Source: Mycoplasma sp. UBA710
GTDB taxonomy: Bacteria; Bacillota_I; Bacilli_A; Mycoplasmatales; Metamycoplasmataceae
Direction of reading: 5' to 3'
DNA length: 8,494 nucleotides
Assembly: GCA_002298905.1 (NCBI GenBank)
Contig: DBMA01000015.1
Location: forward strand, 1-8,494
Shown here piece after piece: positions 7,607 through 8,494 of the stretch; within the stretch, counting starts at the first letter, position 1, and each line of letters opens with the position of its first letter. The notes below the pieces were generated by a model that was not told where the DNA came from, searched no databases, and saw nothing but the letters and a program-made list of their open reading frames with translations. A program made the translations under genes and the position numbers.

Positions 7607-8494
7607 TTGAAAAAAATATTAGCAGTTAGTGGCGGAGCTGATTCAATGTTTTTAGCATATCAATATCGACATGATAAAAATGTTATTTTAGCTTATGTTA
7701 ATTATAATATTAGAGATGATACATATATTGATCAACAAATAGTTGAAAATTTTGCGAAAAAATACCATTTAAAATTAGAAAAATTAATTTTGGATAAGAA
7801 TATTGAATATACAAATAATAATTTTGAAAATTGAGCTCGAGACATTAGATATAATTTTTTTAAAAAATTATATATAAAATATCAATGTAACCAATTATTA
7901 ATTGCTCATCATAAAGATGATTTTTTAGAAACTTGTATTATGCAAAAAGAAAAAAATAAAGAAAAATTGTTTTTTGGTATTAAAGAAAAAATTCATCTTA
8001 ACAAAATGAATATATTTCGCCCATTATTATTGAAATATTGGAAACAAGAAATTTATGATTTAGTACAAAAATATAAAATAGATTATCATGATGATTATAC
8101 AAATTTTGATTCTAATTATAAAAGAAATTTTATTAGAAATAATATTTTGAATAAATATTCATTGACAGAAAAAGAAAAATTATTAAATGAATTCTTAGAT
8201 TATAATAAATCACAATCAAAAATAATTAAAAATATTAAAAAAGAATATAAAGAATGATTTTTAACAGGATTTGATTTATCTTTTTTTTCTAATTTAAAAT
8301 ATCAACAAGAGATAATTAAATTATTTATCAATAGAAATTTAAAAAATATTAATTTAAACAAAAACATTATAAATAATATTATTAATTTTCTTTTATCAAA
8401 AAAAAATAATAAAGAATTTTTGCTTTCAAATAACAATTTTATTTTTAAAAAAAATAATAAAGTTTATATAAAAAAAAATAATTATAATAAAAAA
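7607..8494 (+). CDS. tilS: tRNA(Ile)-lysidine synthase, 3' end beyond window
   Basis: TilS uses ATP and lysine to turn C34 of tRNA-Ile(CAU) into lysidine, so that the tRNA reads AUA and is charged with isoleucine. That is important here, where ATA codons are frequent. A TTG start gives MKKILAVSGGADS with the PP-loop SGG-x-DS at residues 8-13. The other family marks follow in order: the NWARDIRYNFF segment, AHHKDD then ET, and FRPLL followed by a K-x-EI helix and DYTN...RNFIRN. Two Trp codons are TGA (7832-7834 and 8255-8257), so a standard-code reading would wrongly split the gene; one Trp is TGG. The frame is open to the last base, giving 296 codons without a stop. Mycoplasma TilS proteins are short, so the end should be close. 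The C-terminal part is very Lys/Asn-rich. It shares an operon with pth, one base apart. Confidence 0.93.

Noticed and set aside
7600..8494. A- and T-runs of 6-8 bases in tilS as phase switches
   Set aside because: Runs of this length are expected in AT-rich coding sequence, and the frame is intact throughout.
1..8494. CRISPR array, tRNA or rRNA genes, insertion sequence
   Set aside because: No regularly spaced identical repeats, no cloverleaf-like sequence and no transposase motifs were seen. The repeats present are diverged protein-module repeats.

Overview
The window comes from a mollicute (Mycoplasma or a close relative). It is strongly AT-rich. The long genes only stay open if UGA is read as tryptophan. 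The main surface protein has a mycoplasma-type lipoprotein signal ending in ATSC, and the right end carries the housekeeping pair pth-tilS. I cannot name the species. Large repeat-built variable surface lipoproteins, such as the Mvsp proteins of Mycoplasma mobile, are the nearest conceptual comparison.

Layout. At 1-231 lie the 3' end of an unidentified coiled-coil gene and, in the same frame after a single TAA, a tiny ORF for a hydrophobic peptide. A weak hairpin follows. The AT-rich spacer 232-473 holds a T15 tract, a plausible promoter and a strong Shine-Dalgarno sequence. From 474 to 6915 runs one giant modular lipoprotein gene. Its reading frame is broken once, inside a run of nine G (5813-5821). 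As sequenced it makes a 1786-residue protein ending at 5834. With eight G it would make 2146 residues ending at 6915. A good terminator at 6978-7025 overlaps the promoter of pth (7045-7605), which is followed one base later by tilS (TTG start, runs off the window end).

The lipoprotein is built from six repeating units. A full unit is A-B-C: A and B are related Ig-like modules marked by G-[ST]-x-L-[SP] and a later GK-x-[FY] or KGLYG, and C is marked by G-x-x-G-[FY] followed by [LIV]-x-W. The order is A-C, A-B-C, A-B-C, B-C, A-B-C, A-B-C, then a 30-residue Gly/Asn/Lys tail.

The main discovery candidate is a surface protein with several layers of built-in variability. G9 inside the last A module adds or removes the terminal unit without silencing the protein. 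T15 next to the promoter could tune expression. Near-identical 33-39 bp repeats lie at equivalent places in neighbouring units, and recombination between them would delete or duplicate whole units in frame. One of these pairs brackets the G tract so that a deletion would remove the frameshift and restore the tail. pth and tilS are ordinary housekeeping genes of translation and look unrelated to the lipoprotein.
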